DNA of 64,000 bases from contig CM022670.1 in the NCBI GenBank assembly GCA_012295275.1, forward strand, positions 29,649,938 through 29,713,937, written 5' to 3'. This stretch comes from Chrysomallon squamiferum (Eukaryota; Mollusca; Gastropoda; Neomphalida; Peltospiridae). Shown here piece by piece: positions 27,183-38,849 of this stretch. Within the stretch, counting starts at the first letter, position 1, and every line of letters starts with the position of its first letter. The notes beneath the pieces were generated by a model. It was not told the DNA's origin. It did no database searches and was given only the letters and a program-made list of their open reading frames with translations. Both the position numbers and the translations under genes were made by a program.

Positions 27183-28341
27183 AAATAAAAAATAAAAATA
27201 AAAATTTAATTAAAAAAAAAAGTTGGATAGTAAAAAGAAAATTAAGTGTTAGAATTATTTCGTAACAAAAGGTTGGTTTATAATATATCTTGACGTAATC
27301 CGTTAGTTATAAGCTATACAGCTAAAGTTTAACTATTAGAGGTTTGTTTTTTAATTTACTTAAATGTGCATATAATTATATCACATGTGTATCTGTGAAA
27401 GAGAGAGAAAGAGAAACAGACATATGTAGATTTATTTGGAGCGAGATAGAATTAGAGAGAGTGACTGAGAAGAAAAGAAAGAGAGTTAATCCTGAGTGTA
27501 TAAATTTCATTTGGCTGTTTTTAATAAAACGTATATTAAACTCTATCAATTTAAATTATGAATTTGGTGAAATGTTGAAATAACTTAAATACATTTTGCA
27601 TACTTCAAAGTTATTATTTTATTTATCACAAATGTTCAGTCTTAACTATTAATAACATTTAATAATATTGCATCAAACTTACGAGAAGGGTGGAGGCTCG
27701 TATTTCACTTTATCACGACAGTCAAACTGTTTTCTCAGCCACCTCTCTACAACAGCGAGCTTTCTCGGACACTTTATTTTATTGCAGATTTTGACTTAAT
27801 ATGGCAAATTGTATAAAATGTCATCATGAAAAATAAATAATATTAGTTAACATGCTTCCTCGGGCCTTTTTATTAGTAATATTTAGTATTCAGAATTAAG
27901 TGAAATAATCACATGACCATGATAATGATGATGATAATAATATTAAAGGTACACTTGAACTGATCAGCTTCACTAGAGGTTACCAGTGCTTGATATTCTG
28001 AATAACGACAACAAAACAGAATGTATTTCGAAACAATTTTATTGTTTCTTTATTTAATATTTTTTTTTTTTATAATTGTATTTACATTATTAAATATATC
28101 ACAGACTCGCTTTATACTGATTATGTTTTGACTGTATTTTCTAAGAAATATATAGAAATATTCATTGATTTTATTATCATTTTTTATTTTTTTTTTATTT
28201 TGAGTCTGTTAGTTTGTGTGTATGATCATAATTGTATGAATTATTATCTACTTCGTAAATCATATTCTGTGTCACCCACACCTCATTTAAAAGCGATATG
28301 TCGAAAAAAAAAAAGATTTGGTGAAAATTTTGTTTGAAGTG
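25877..28341. other. 3' flank of gene B and intergenic DNA
   Basis: ACT/ATT/ATC triplet-rich stretch at 26220-26530, the repeats at 27080-27190, and otherwise nothing recognised. Two AATAAA hexamers at 28038-28054 on the minus strand could end the gene B transcript. Confidence 0.45.
27080..27190. repeat. C11-A9 run, (TAA)n and (TAAA)n
   Basis: A homopolymer C run, an A run, then TAA and TAAA repeats up to about 27182. Confidence 0.95.
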
Positions 28342-28491
28342 TTATGTAAAACTGTCCAAATACCAGCTCCAGTAGGAAATGTTGACAATGCAAAATAAAG
28401 AAGGAAAAACAATTCTTGAAACTTTATCAACTGTCTTTGGTAAAATTCTTGGAACTGGGATTTCTTCATCGTAGTCATTTCCATTATCCGG
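28342..28491 (-). CDS. Gene B exon 8 (M4 and stop)
   Basis: 150 nt, 50 codons including TAA (28342-28344), after a tttttcag acceptor. An acidic start ([10 protein letters not shown]) is followed by [20 protein letters not shown], which matches the M4 starts of genes A and C. An overlapping frame starting with Met at 28505 is a shadow of this exon. Confidence 0.9.
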   Translation of the reverse strand, partial: PDNGNDYDEEIPVPRILPKTVDKVSRIVFPSLFCIVNISYWSWYLDSFT

Positions 28492-31364
28492 CTGAAAAAA
28501 GGCAACAGAGATGTTGTTTAGAACGAACGTAAAGACATTTAGTTTTCACATCACTCTTTTTACTACCATTATTATCAATACCACCAGTAATGCCACTGAA
28601 ATTACTTATGATGGTTATTCTGTTAATGCTACTACTACTACTACTACTATTACAACTACTACTACTATTATTACTCATGTTGCTGTTATTTTAACAAGTA
28701 ATCCATATGTCTGAGATCGCTGGAAAGGCTGTAGTCAAGGACATACAGTGTTGCTATTTCGGTGAGGGTTTGTGTTGCAGAAGTAATACAAGACGATAAA
28801 CCTACAGCAGAATGAGCTTAACGCAAAAACTGGAGCTTGTTAGCAAGATCAAGGCTCAATTTTAACAAAAGGATAAACAAAGTAGTAATAGCAGCAGCAG
28901 TAGTAGTAATAACAACAACAACAATAATATTAATATCAGTTGCAGTAACAGTAGAAGTACTATTAGCAGTAATATTAGTAGAAGCAGAAGTATTATTAGT
29001 TGTATTAGTAATACAATAATAGTAGCAGGAGCAGTAGTAGAAGCAGCAGATGTAATAGCAGTAATAGTAGCAGCAGTGGTAGAAGAATGCAAAGAGTAAT
29101 GGTGAATATGTTAATAGTATTTAATAGAAGTTACAGTAGTTGTAAGTACGAGCAACCTTATTAGTTGCACTGACAGCAGTTATAGTATTCTTAGTGATGA
29201 TAGTAGTTGTAATAATTCTAGTAGCAGCAATAGTAATTGTACTATTGTTAGTTGTAGAAGAAATGGTTCATATAGCTATAGTGATATTAGTAGCAGTAGC
29301 AGTACTGATATTAGTAGTAAAGGTGGGATATTAATGTCTGCCGCGATATAATAGCAGCAACGGAAGTTGCAGTAGAAGTCGACATAGTTGCCTTAGCAGT
29401 AGTACATATAGTAGACGAGAGAAATATTGAAGAAATAGAAATGTAACTTACTAAGGGAGATAAATCTGCTTTGACACGTCGTTTGTCTTTGTTTTTGAAT
29501 TTTTGGAAGCGCCTCAAAATCACGTTGACATAGGCAAATTCGATAAAAGCTGCGAAGACGAAAAAGAGGCACACTGACATCCAGATGTCGATTCCTTTAA
29601 TATAAGAAACTTTAGGTAGTGAGGACTGTGCCCCTGTACTCTGCGTTGTCATGGTGAGAACAGTTAGAACGCCCAATGAAACTCGGGCAGGGACAGCCTC
29701 GATGTTAATCCAGAAGGAGATCCAAGACAGAATGACCACGAGTGCGCTGGGAATGTATACCTGGATTAAAAAGTAACCGAACAGTCTTCTAAGTCTGAAA
29801 TCTGCTTTAATGCAGGCAAATCGTTCTGGAAAAAAATAAAAAAAAAAAAAAAATAAATCAGTAGTAAAAATAAATAAATAAATTAATATTTTTAGGGTAT
29901 CCTATAATTTATGTTCATTAAAATAGGCGTTTCGGTTTTTCTTCATACTAGTATTTATTCATCTATTACTGTTACTATAAGTTCAATTACATCACTTCCG
30001 CTAATATTATTGTTATTGTTGTTGTTACCGTTGTTGTTATTGTTACTGTAGCCCTTCACTTTTATTTTATTTATATATATATATATATGTTAAACATAAT
30101 GCATGTCTTTGTGTATGTCTGCGGGTGTGTGCGGTGTGTGTGAACGACGGGCGTTTAAACAACTTTTGCCACCTTCAGAATATAAATAACACGAGCCAAA
30201 AATTTAACTAACCTTCAAAAATAGTTCTACAGTCCTGTATTTTGTAATTCTCGAATTCAAATTGAGGAATGTGCAAAGGGATTGTGTGTGATATAGGATC
30301 TGGATGTGCCCAGTGGAACACTACGTTTTCTACGGTGTAGGCATCTAAAAATAAAAATATAAATCACCAGTTCATATATGTAATGTACAAACCGCTTTGA
30401 TGACATATTTCACAACAAAATAAATGGATTAATTATTGTGTTCTCATAGCATTTAATGTGTTAAAAAGAGCGGTTATTAGTTATATTAGTTCACAGAGAG
30501 AGAAAGTGCCTGGTCTGATCGTTTCCACATTATTTTAATTCACTTAACTTTCATTTCCTCTTGAATCCTAATGCTTCCCAGATTTCCAATTTTACGTCTC
30601 TATCAACTGTAAACGCTATACATATTTTTTAATCGCGACTCTGTTTAGTAGCCTTACTACATACGTCATCATGCCTCGTCCTCGAGAAACATGTGGCATT
30701 TTGTTTGTATATATGTTATAATCACAACAACATTATCTGGTACATCGAAGCTTTTCACAGCAAGGTGAAACCGAAGACGACAGGATTATAAAATAATAAC
30801 AAAGACACCAAAAAGGGTGCGCCACGCTTTTGGAGTTTAAACGCGTACGAAGCGGACAAATTTACTCTGCAGTTTATTTAGAATTGTTAGAAAAAAATAT
30901 ATACAACTATCATATGGCCATGTATGACATTAGGTCACAATTCCAGGGGTGAAAGGTTAAAATTGCGGCAGTCAGATATTTTTATACCAGTGTTCCTTTA
31001 TTGTTATATTTTGTAATAGGTCGGGCAAAACAATAAAATAGTTGACTATTACACTATCACTATAAGGGGTATAATTCTCAAGATGAAATCAGAATGATTA
31101 TTTTAAAATATATGCATAAAAGAAACTTACAACTCTGCAAAATGATGGGACATTCTTGCAAATCAAACGGATATCTTTTTAAATCCATGTAACAACTCAG
31201 TGTCAGAGTAAGACTGTGAATAAAATGTTATTTTAGATTATTTACTATTTATAAATTATTATGATCATCAAAAAAACATTATCATCATAATCATCTTTAT
31301 AAACATTATAATCGTATCATACCATCATTATCATTATATAGTTTTATCATCATCACCATCATCA

Positions 31365-31424
<60 letters not shown>

Positions 31425-32510
31425 AAAATTTACATCAAAACAAAATTTACCGTAAACTGTATTGTACCGTTCCGTTCCGGAACAAATGTATCAGACGGTT
31501 TGGGACAGTCACATTATGAAACGATGCTTCTTTTTCGTTCCGAAAGTAAACGTCCGGAACCCAGACTCGATCTAACATCCTCGTATCCAGTTCCAGCCAT
31601 GCTGATTTTGTGTGATTCTCAAACCTCAGACGTGGATCAGTCCACTGCTGTCTCAAATACAGGTTGATCGAGTAATCCTATAAAATGATGTTAATTTATC
31701 ATTTAGACGTAGACGCGAGACTCACTGAAGCTGAGGTAGCAGGTGTAGCAGTGGTAGAAAAAGACACGTAGAAACACTGTTAGTGGTAGTTATAATACTA
31801 GTATTAGTACTAGCAATAGCTGTAGAAATATTCAAACAGTAGTTGAAATATTAGTACATTAAAAGCAATACTAGTGGTATTAGCAATGGTAAATATTTAT
31901 TGTAGTTCCAATAGCTATAGTAGTAGTGGTAGTAGTAGTTGTAGCAATAATGAAAAAAAGAAGAAGGAAAAGAAATCGCCTGTCTTTGTTATTATTATTA
32001 TTTTTTATTCATATTTTTGTTTTTGTTTTTTGTTTGTCAATTACTAGCAAAGGATCTTGCACCTTCCCATAGACAGGAGAGCACATATCACAGATTAATT
32101 AATCGTTATCAAAAGTTTGTCGAAATTCATACCAGGCTGCCCTCATTTACTGAGTCAAAGCTGAGAATGTAGAGCTGGAGAGAGACATTTGTAGGATAAT
32201 CTGCACAAATAAATTAATAAAATTAAAAACTAGAATTCAGGTTTCTTGTTCACAGGCGTCAGTATAAAGTGATTGTTAAAAGGAAATGTTTAAAATAACT
32301 TTCTTTTTTCTGGTTACTCTATTTGCAGTCTATAATTCTCAACACTTTACGGTTCATTGAACACTTAACAAAATAGACTAGAATAAAAACAGTAAGATTA
32401 AATATAAAATAAATAATAACTGTAAAAGTCCGTACACTTTTCAAGATTTCCTTCAGATATTCAAAAATAGCTGTAATACGTACGTAAGATGCTGACATAC
32501 AAAACATTTG

Positions 32511-32603
<93 letters not shown>

Positions 32604-33227
32604 CGCTCTGTCTGTCTCTCTCATAAATTTATGCCATACCTTTTTCATAATCTGGAGGTATTCTTGGATCGTAGTATTTCTCATCTAGAAGTGCGGCCAG
32701 TACTTCTCGCCTTTAAAAGAAACAAGCAGTTCGGCATGAATGAATTTTTGTTCTGTGTTTCTATTGCACACCTTTAAAATATCTTATTTTTCGAATTTGA
32801 AATTATGATTATAAAAACAAAATTAAGTAAACATTTCTCCAGAATGAATGAGCTGATAATATGTTTTGAATTCAGATTTATAATAAATAAGTAAATAAAT
32901 AAACAAAATAATAATAATGAGGAAATTTTGTCTGTAAAAGTACGTTGGCGTGTATATATGTATGTATGTATGCATACATATATATATTTTAATATTCATA
33001 TACTCATAAAATAATACTAAATATCAAAAATCTTTAATATTTTATATCACTGTCGATATTCTAAAAATTGGTGTTCAGTTAAAATGTTCCATATCTTTTT
33101 AACATAGAGAGGCAATCGTGTAATTGTATCTGAGAATGCTGTCATACCTAGACATGCTGCTGTGTATGTCTGGTCCGCTGGCATCAGATAAATGAGCGAG
33201 AAGAAGAACGAGGAAAACAACAGGCAT
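28342..33227 (-). CDS. Gene B: divergent Cys-loop anion channel subunit, GlyR/GluCl-like (complete)
   Basis: CDS on the minus strand: join of 33227-33148, 32710-32640, 32200-32133, 31677-31451, 31213-31131, 30344-30213, 29825-29452, 28491-28342; 1,185 nt, 394 aa, GT-AG introns in the same phases as gene A. Seen: Leu-rich signal peptide (1 to about 17); loop D Y80/R82; N-glycosylation sequons ENHT and RNGT; Cys-loop C156-C170 with YPFD; loop C Cys pair C215/C225; PAR 266-268; M2 from 269; M4 about 371-390. The whole cytoplasmic M3-M4 linker is only about 43 residues, short for the family. Against the GlyR pocket, Glu157 is Gln175, Tyr202 is Phe219, and loop C is one residue short with no Thr/Ser204, so it may bind a different ligand or act as an accessory subunit. 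The PAR motif predicts anion selectivity. Candidate AATAAA signals occur on the minus strand at 28038-28043 and 28049-28054, but the region is very AT-rich. Confidence 0.92.
28862..29330. repeat. Degenerate AGT/GCA/AAC trinucleotide array in gene B intron 7
   Basis: About 470 bp in triplet register (agt, agc, aat, aac) on the plus strand. It creates long poly-Val/Ala/Leu frames on both strands, which are artefacts of the array. Confidence 0.85.
29452..29825 (-). CDS. Gene B exon 7 (M1-M3)
   Basis: 374 nt, 125 codons including the split Glu. M1 ([15 protein letters not shown]), [11 protein letters not shown]2 with [24 protein letters not shown]3 and a Lys/Arg-rich linker. The frame stays open past the donor gtaagt for 46 codons, but that tail lies in a triplet array and lacks M4, so splicing at 29452 is preferred. 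Confidence 0.95.
30213..30344 (-). CDS. Gene B exon 6 (loops B and C)
   Basis: 132 nt. Encodes [17 protein letters not shown], then QDCRTIFE with the first loop-C Cys. The donor is gttagt, weaker than in the sister genes. Confidence 0.92.
31131..31213 (-). CDS. Gene B exon 5 (Cys-loop)
   Basis: 83 nt. Encodes [17 protein letters not shown], a complete 13-residue Cys-loop, then IILQS, where Gln replaces the usual GlyR Glu. Confidence 0.94.
31347..31421. repeat. (ATC)n-(ATT)n in gene B intron 4
   Basis: About 18 ATT units, ending 29 bp from the exon 4 donor. Confidence 0.95.
31451..31677 (-). CDS. Gene B exon 4 (loops D, A, start of E)
   Basis: 227 nt. Encodes [37 protein letters not shown] and QYSLR. 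The exon length and both splice phases equal those of genes A and C. Confidence 0.95.
31728..31950. repeat. Degenerate AGT trinucleotide array in gene B intron 3
   Basis: Interrupted gtagtag/gtagcag/aatagc triplets, the same base register and strand as the arrays at 28862-29330 and 33385-33715. Confidence 0.7.
32133..32200 (-). CDS. Gene B exon 3
   Basis: 68 nt. Encodes [20 protein letters not shown], beta1-beta2. The NVS triplet is a possible N-glycosylation sequon. Confidence 0.93.
32515..32622. repeat. (TC)n in gene B intron 2
   Basis: About 50 TC units with a few G interruptions at the right end; (GA)n in gene sense, 17 bp from the exon 2 donor. Confidence 0.97.
32640..32710 (-). CDS. 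Gene B exon 2
   Basis: 71 nt. Encodes [20 protein letters not shown], the N-terminal helix and the conserved YDPRIPPD motif. The donor lies 17 bp from a long (GA)n tract (minus-strand sense) in intron 2. Confidence 0.92.
33148..33227 (-). CDS. Gene B exon 1 (signal peptide)
   Basis: 80 nt. ATG at 33227, then [18 protein letters not shown], a compact signal peptide. No in-frame ATG was seen in the roughly 45 bp upstream, which I read codon by codon. The donor gtatgac leaves a split Arg codon. Confidence 0.85.
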
Positions 33228-33384
33228 GTGACTGAGTCTTCTCCTGTCCAAATATAACAAATGATATTACAGTCTATATAACTGTGATTTTTTACACATC
33301 GTTGTCTTGTTTTACCGTATCGTTATTCTAATGATTATCATATTATTATTATTACTAGTGTTGTTGTTGTTGTTATTTTGACAA

Positions 33385-33715
33385 GTAGTAGAAATAGCAT
33401 TAGTAGTGGGAGTATTAATAGTAGTAGTAGTAATAATGGTAGGAATAGTAGTAGTAATGGTAATAGTAATAGTAACAGTAGCAGTAGTAGTAGTAGCAGT
33501 AGTAATAGTAGTATCAGAGGTTGTAGTAGTAATAATCGAAATAGTTGAAATAATAATTATAGCTGCAATAGTAGTAGTAGTGGCAGAAGTAGTGGCAGAA
33601 GTAATGGCAGTAGTAGTGTTAATAGTAGTTGTAGTGATAGTGACAGTAGTAGCAGTAGTAATAACATTAGTAGTAGTGGTGGTAGGTGGTGTAGGTGGTT
33701 GTAGAAGTAGTATTA
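33385..33715. repeat. Degenerate AGT trinucleotide array upstream of gene B
   Basis: About 330 bp of agtagtagtaatgg-type triplets, starting about 160 bp upstream of the gene B start codon. It would lie in the promoter or 5' UTR region. The 119-codon poly-Val frame in it is not a gene. Confidence 0.85.
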
Positions 33716-34414
33716 CAAAGCTTTATTTACTTGACCCTATTACAGATAGAACTGCTTTGGAATAAAGTGTCATACTTAATTTTCCAAGGATAAGTCATTC
33801 GGATTCAAATTCTAATATGAAATATTTAATTTAAAACCTGTCATTTACCATTAGAGCGTTATCTTGTTTACAACCAATATGAATAACATTTTCCATCCAC
33901 CTCCCACAAAAAGAATAAATAAATACCACTAAACTACGTTCTAATGTAACAAAAGTGTAAATATTTTAAATATGTGTATTACCAACGTTTTGTTTCGCAG
34001 CGGAAATAATCAGTTGATGTAAATCAATATAATTAACAAAACCAAAGTAAAATAAAATAAATAGATAGAAAAGCATATTCATTTTTAACATATTACAGAA
34101 CTACCAACAAACCGGGCATAAACTGCCCCTGGTTATTCTTGTTGTGGTATATAATTTGCTAATTTTCCACTGATCTGAAAAATTGAAGATTATTTCAACT
34201 AAACCTTTGATTTCTGCCAATTGAAAATTAATGATTTTTCTGCGTTAATTTAATCGTGTTCTGGTTTACGTAAAAAGGTAATTGTATACTTTTGAATATC
34301 ACACCAATTTTAAATGATTAAATGCATTTATTTTTAATTTTGATACATCGTGCTATGTTGAACAAGAATGCGTTATTCTGCAATACTTTAAAGTCACGTC
34401 GGTTTACCTTACGC
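33716..34414. other. Upstream of gene B
   Basis: AT-rich with no recognised feature; leads into the 20-bp minisatellite. Confidence 0.5.
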
Positions 34415-34660
34415 CGCTTTACTTCACTTCATACCACGTTACCTCGCTTTATACCACGCTACCTCGCTTTATACCACGTTACCTCGCTTTATACCACGTT
34501 ACCTCGCTTTATACCACGCTACCTCGCTTTATACCACGCTACCTCGCTTTATACCACCTTACCTCGCTTTATACCACGTTACCTCGCTTTATACCACGTT
34601 ACCTCGCTTTATACCGCGCTACCTCGCTTTATACCGCGTTACATCGCTTTATGTTACGTT
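34415..34660. repeat. 20-bp minisatellite
   Basis: About 11 copies of cctcgctttataccacgtta with a few point variants (cgtta/cgcta/cctta, ccacg/ccgcg). The open frame across it repeats a 20-residue pattern only because 60 nt is three units. Confidence 0.93.
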
Positions 34661-34970
34661 ACATTTAAAAATTGTTGAATAGTGAAATCACCGCTTATAG
34701 TGTTCACGTCTCACGTTTAGCATTATTTATTCCCTTCTAAATCCCTCAAAAGTAAATTTATTTAAAAACAGTAATTTAATGTTAAATCCACGCATTCTTG
34801 CGATAACGTTGATTTCCTTTCAAAAGGGTGAACTAATGGCATAACAAGTACTTAGAGACCAGTTTTCATTTTCTATATCTATTCATCTATCTATTCAACT
34901 ATAAATAACTTTATGTACATATACTGATTATATGCAACGCAGTCTAAATATATATATATATATATTTATA

Positions 34971-35994
34971 CAGTGGACTCTGTCAAAACCGGACTCGCGT
35001 GGGACAATACGAAATGAGCCGTTTTAGACAGAGTGCCGGTTTATAAAAATCAAATATGAAACTGGAATATGTTTTATTACAAATGTTACATTGAAACCTG
35101 AGTGTCGGCTGAGAAACAGTTTGTAACTTATGATTCCGTTTTCTTTTCTTTTTCCATATTTCTCTCCAAAGCAAACTCCTCTGTCATGGCCTCCATGTTT
35201 AACATCGGTTGCAAAAGTCTGATTTCGGTAGTAGTAGCAAAATAATTAATTTGTTTTGTCTATTTAAGAAAATCTGTATCCGAAAGTTCGGTCATAGGTT
35301 ATTGTGCGTATCGTCAGTCCATCCAGATTTTTGACCTTGCCGAAATGTTGGATTCGTACAATTGCCGGTAATGGTCACCAAGTTTTAAACTACTATCCGT
35401 CTTCGTATTTTAAACTGCATAGTCAGTGTTCATGCGAAGGGGCGACCTGGGAGAAATACTCGCCTTTTTGTTCTAAACTTCGCCTTACCCACGCAAAGTT
35501 TAAGCCGCCTTTTGGAAGTTGAAAGTATCGATACATATTTTGCGATCGGCAAGCGAACTTCCTTTATTTCCGTCAAATTATATTTATTAACGAATCGTGT
35601 CACTAACAGTATGAATAGCTGCAAAATATGCATTGTTGTAATTAGAGGTTGCCAATAAACACAGATATTTTAAACTTGTATTCAAATTAAATTAACTGAT
35701 ACACGGACATGGTAACTAACTGTACAGAATTACATGTAAAGATTACAATTAAGAAACCACATAAGTAGAGGTCCGAAATTCAAGATAGCAGGCTGCAAGT
35801 AATCGTAAACAAACATAAGAATAAATAATTTTATCACTTATGGCATGAGTCTGTATAACATATTTTTCTAAAGGCCCTGAAGTAGATAGCATACGGATTA
35901 GACAATATTTTGTTCATAGCAGATTAACGATAACTGATCGGGACTTTGAAAAAAATCCGAGTTAGCCAAACGCCGATTTCCACAGAGTCCACTG
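34971..35994. mobile_element. Pogo/Tigger-like element with TIRs and TA target duplication
   Basis: Both ends begin CAGTGGACTCTGT when read inward and share a following AAA-x-CGG; a TA flanks each side (34969-34970 and 35995-35996). An inverted partial copy of the end sequence lies just inside the left end (about 35017-35045). TA duplication plus CAGT ends fit the pogo/Tigger branch of Tc1/mariner. No transposase frame with helix-turn-helix or DDE motifs is visible in its 1,024 bp, so it is non-autonomous or decayed. Confidence 0.8.
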
Positions 35995-36700
35995 TATTTT
36001 TATATATATATATATATGTGTAATTAATATATCTAATGAATGAATTTGTGTGTGAGAGTGTGAGTGTGAATGTGTACATATATATATATATATATGTATG
36101 TATGTAATAATATACCTATAAAAATGAATTTGTGTGTGTGGGTCTGCGTCTGTTTATTTACGATTCATAATATTTAAAATCTAATTTTAGCACACAAACA
36201 GGACTTTCATACATGCAACAGAACATACTGAAATGTAATGTAAACAACGACTTCTGTATTTTCGTCTATTATCTGGTTTTGCTATAAATCCTAGGACAAA
36301 AAAAAACAACCCAAAACCCAGCAAAATTCTAATCCAAGACCTTCTGCGCGAATACATATCGCAGATTTTCAACTATTAAAACAGATGGTAAATCGCTTAT
36401 GGAAGAAAAACAGTTTTGCTGGTGAAGCTTCGTTCCTCACAGGTTATAAATCTTTTTCACTTTATGATATAAATTTGTGTGACGAGTCTACCAAAACATG
36501 AAAATTCTGGTAAACGATATTCAGAAATATTCAAAATGAAATTAAGAATTTACTACGTAAAATAACCCTGTCCTTATCGTTAAAGCCATTGTTTTTATAA
36601 CTACCAGTAAATTCTGTGATAACGATTTATTATAATAATATAAAATCATAATAAGATTATAAAAATATTTAGAATAAGGACTTTAGTTCATAACAATTCA

Positions 36701-36739
<39 letters not shown>

Positions 36740-37702
36740 TATTTCATTTGTTTCTTTCTTCAACAATCATGTAACACATTTCACTCTTGTTATATTTTTA
36801 TATGAAATCTTTCGCCAGTTATGAAACAATACTCAGTATACCATTAGTATCATATGTAATAAAACAAACAAATGAGAGGAAAGAAACAAAAGGATACATG
36901 CGTGATAAACTTTTTTTCATAGAATGTTTATAATATTTAACTCACGTTAAAAATATAAATGATTCCACTTTTGTATCTTATTAGCACAGAAAGGTTTCAC
37001 TTTATTGTGGTGGTGCGAATGTGTGGATACAACGATGTCTTGGTGCATCTTCTTTAGATTTTTGGTTATTGATTGATCTTTATTCTTATTTCTTTGTCCA
37101 TTTTTTTGTTTGTTATGTTTGTTATGTTTCTTTAATTCTTTTTCTTTTTATTGCTTATGCACTCTAACTTGTACATTTTGACTGCGTATATGTTTGTACG
37201 AATCACTGACGTTGATTTTTTACTTTATTGACTTCTTTTTATTATTATTGTTTTTTATTTTAATAATTTAGCTAAGTTATATCATATCTATTTCTATTCA
37301 AAACACTTTTAGCACAAACTGCTCCTTGTTTTACATACATTCTGTCAGTCAAAATATTTGCACATATCTACACCACAGTTAACTATGTATGAACCTCTTC
37401 GTTAAAAATGCAAACACAATAAATATCTTCCTGCGAACCAAATTCCGCGAACTCTTGTAGATCTGCAGATAGGGCATTCTTCCTTATCTCTTTTCTCATT
37501 TTTTTCAATTCCTTTCTCGTCAACACCCCTAAGCAATGTCGCTGTGAACTATTTCTGCTGCTGTGTAAGACGTACTGAATAGAAAACAGAAGCCACTTAC
37601 GGATAACCTAATTTTTGTTCTTCAGAGAAAGAGCGAAGAAATGATTTTGACAGTTCATTTCCTCAGAGACAGCATGAGAAAATTTATAACAGAGTTTGTA
37701 GA

Positions 37703-37704
<2 letters not shown>

Positions 37705-37735
<31 letters not shown>
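37705..37735. repeat. T31 homopolymer
   Basis: An uninterrupted T run in a generally T-rich stretch of intergenic DNA. Confidence 0.95.
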
Positions 37736-37741
<6 letters not shown>

Positions 37742-38108
37742 CTTAACTTACTTCTTTTGTTTCTTATTTTATTTATTTAATTATTTATTTACTTAATTAT
37801 TTATTTATTTTTTATTGTTGTTGTTCTTTTGTGGCACTTTATAAAAATACCAAAGTAGGACGATACAAAACGGCAATGAAAACAAAATAAATACATCATA
37901 ATCATTATCATCATCATCATCACCATTATAATGGTAATAATAATAATAATAAATAAATAAATAAGCATACTATTGATGATGATTTTTTCATTGTAATTAT
38001 TATTGTTGTTGTTGTTTGTTGCTGCTGCTGCTGTTTTTGCTATCATCATCTAATAAAAATAACTCTGATGATCATGATGATTTTTGCTGCCGTTTTTGTC
38101 ATCTTGTG

Positions 38109-38169
<61 letters not shown>
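38109..38169. repeat. (TAA)n
   Basis: About 20 units of TAA. Confidence 0.95.
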
Positions 38170-38473
38170 GTTTTAAATAATGTCAATGACGTCGGCAACA
38201 GTAAAAGTTGATGTTAAGAATAAATCGTTATTTAAAAATGGGGTGTCATAATTATGATTTACATAATTTCCATGATTATTGACTTTTATCATTCAATAAA
38301 ATTTCATGTCGTCTTCATGGTAAGAATAAAGAATAAAAACTTTAATAACAGCAAACGTTTAATGTCTATTCTTTTGTTTGTAACGTTTCAGGTTCATAAA
38401 CCTTTGATCTGAATTCTTTGTTTAAATGTGGACAGTGTGTACACACGTACAACTATTTATGTTTGCATCCTGA

Positions 38474-38700
38474 TCTTTCTGCACAGAACAGTTGAACAAA
38501 GACTAGTTACCATTATTAAAGCTCTCACAAACAAATGTAATTGCGGTGCATCGGTCAGCATATTTTTATTTCTACACTGACACGAAACAAATGACTTGGG
38601 AAAGTAATCGACAGACCGTTTGATTAAGTTTTCCCAGGACGTCAATTTTATTTAGTAATTATAAGCATAATTCAATTATCGAACAAGTTTTATAATTTCA
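38474..38700 (-). repeat. 227-bp repeat, left inverted copy
   Basis: Its reverse complement matches 41848-42074 with three mismatches. Both copies keep one frame open for about 57 codons (starts MTSWENLIKRSVDYF here); I do not recognise the peptide. Confidence 0.85.
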
Positions 38701-38849
38701 GAAATAACAGCTGATCAGACCCTCAGGGAGATGTTTGAGGACAGACACAAAAATTAGTTAAAACTTTAGGAAACATATCACAGTCTTTATATCTTGTGTT
38801 ATTAATGGACAATGGACTTGGAATAGCGATGTAGAGACATGCTAAATAT

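Larger units (their letters stand above)
35997..38473. other. Intergenic DNA right of the pogo-like element
   Basis: TA/TG-rich microsatellite fringe to 36145, then AT-rich sequence with TTA, T31 and TAA tracts. No gene seen. Confidence 0.5.

Noticed and set aside
29311-29451. Read-through of gene B exon 7 into intron 7 as an alternative C-terminus
   Set aside because: It would remove M4, and a strong gtaagt donor plus a matching M4 exon at 28342-28491 explain the gene better.
33406-33765. 119-codon poly-Val/Ile frame upstream of gene B
   Set aside because: Produced entirely by a degenerate AGT trinucleotide array.
34322-34678. 118-codon frame with 20-residue repeats
   Set aside because: Follows from a 20-bp minisatellite; no start context, domain or splice support.
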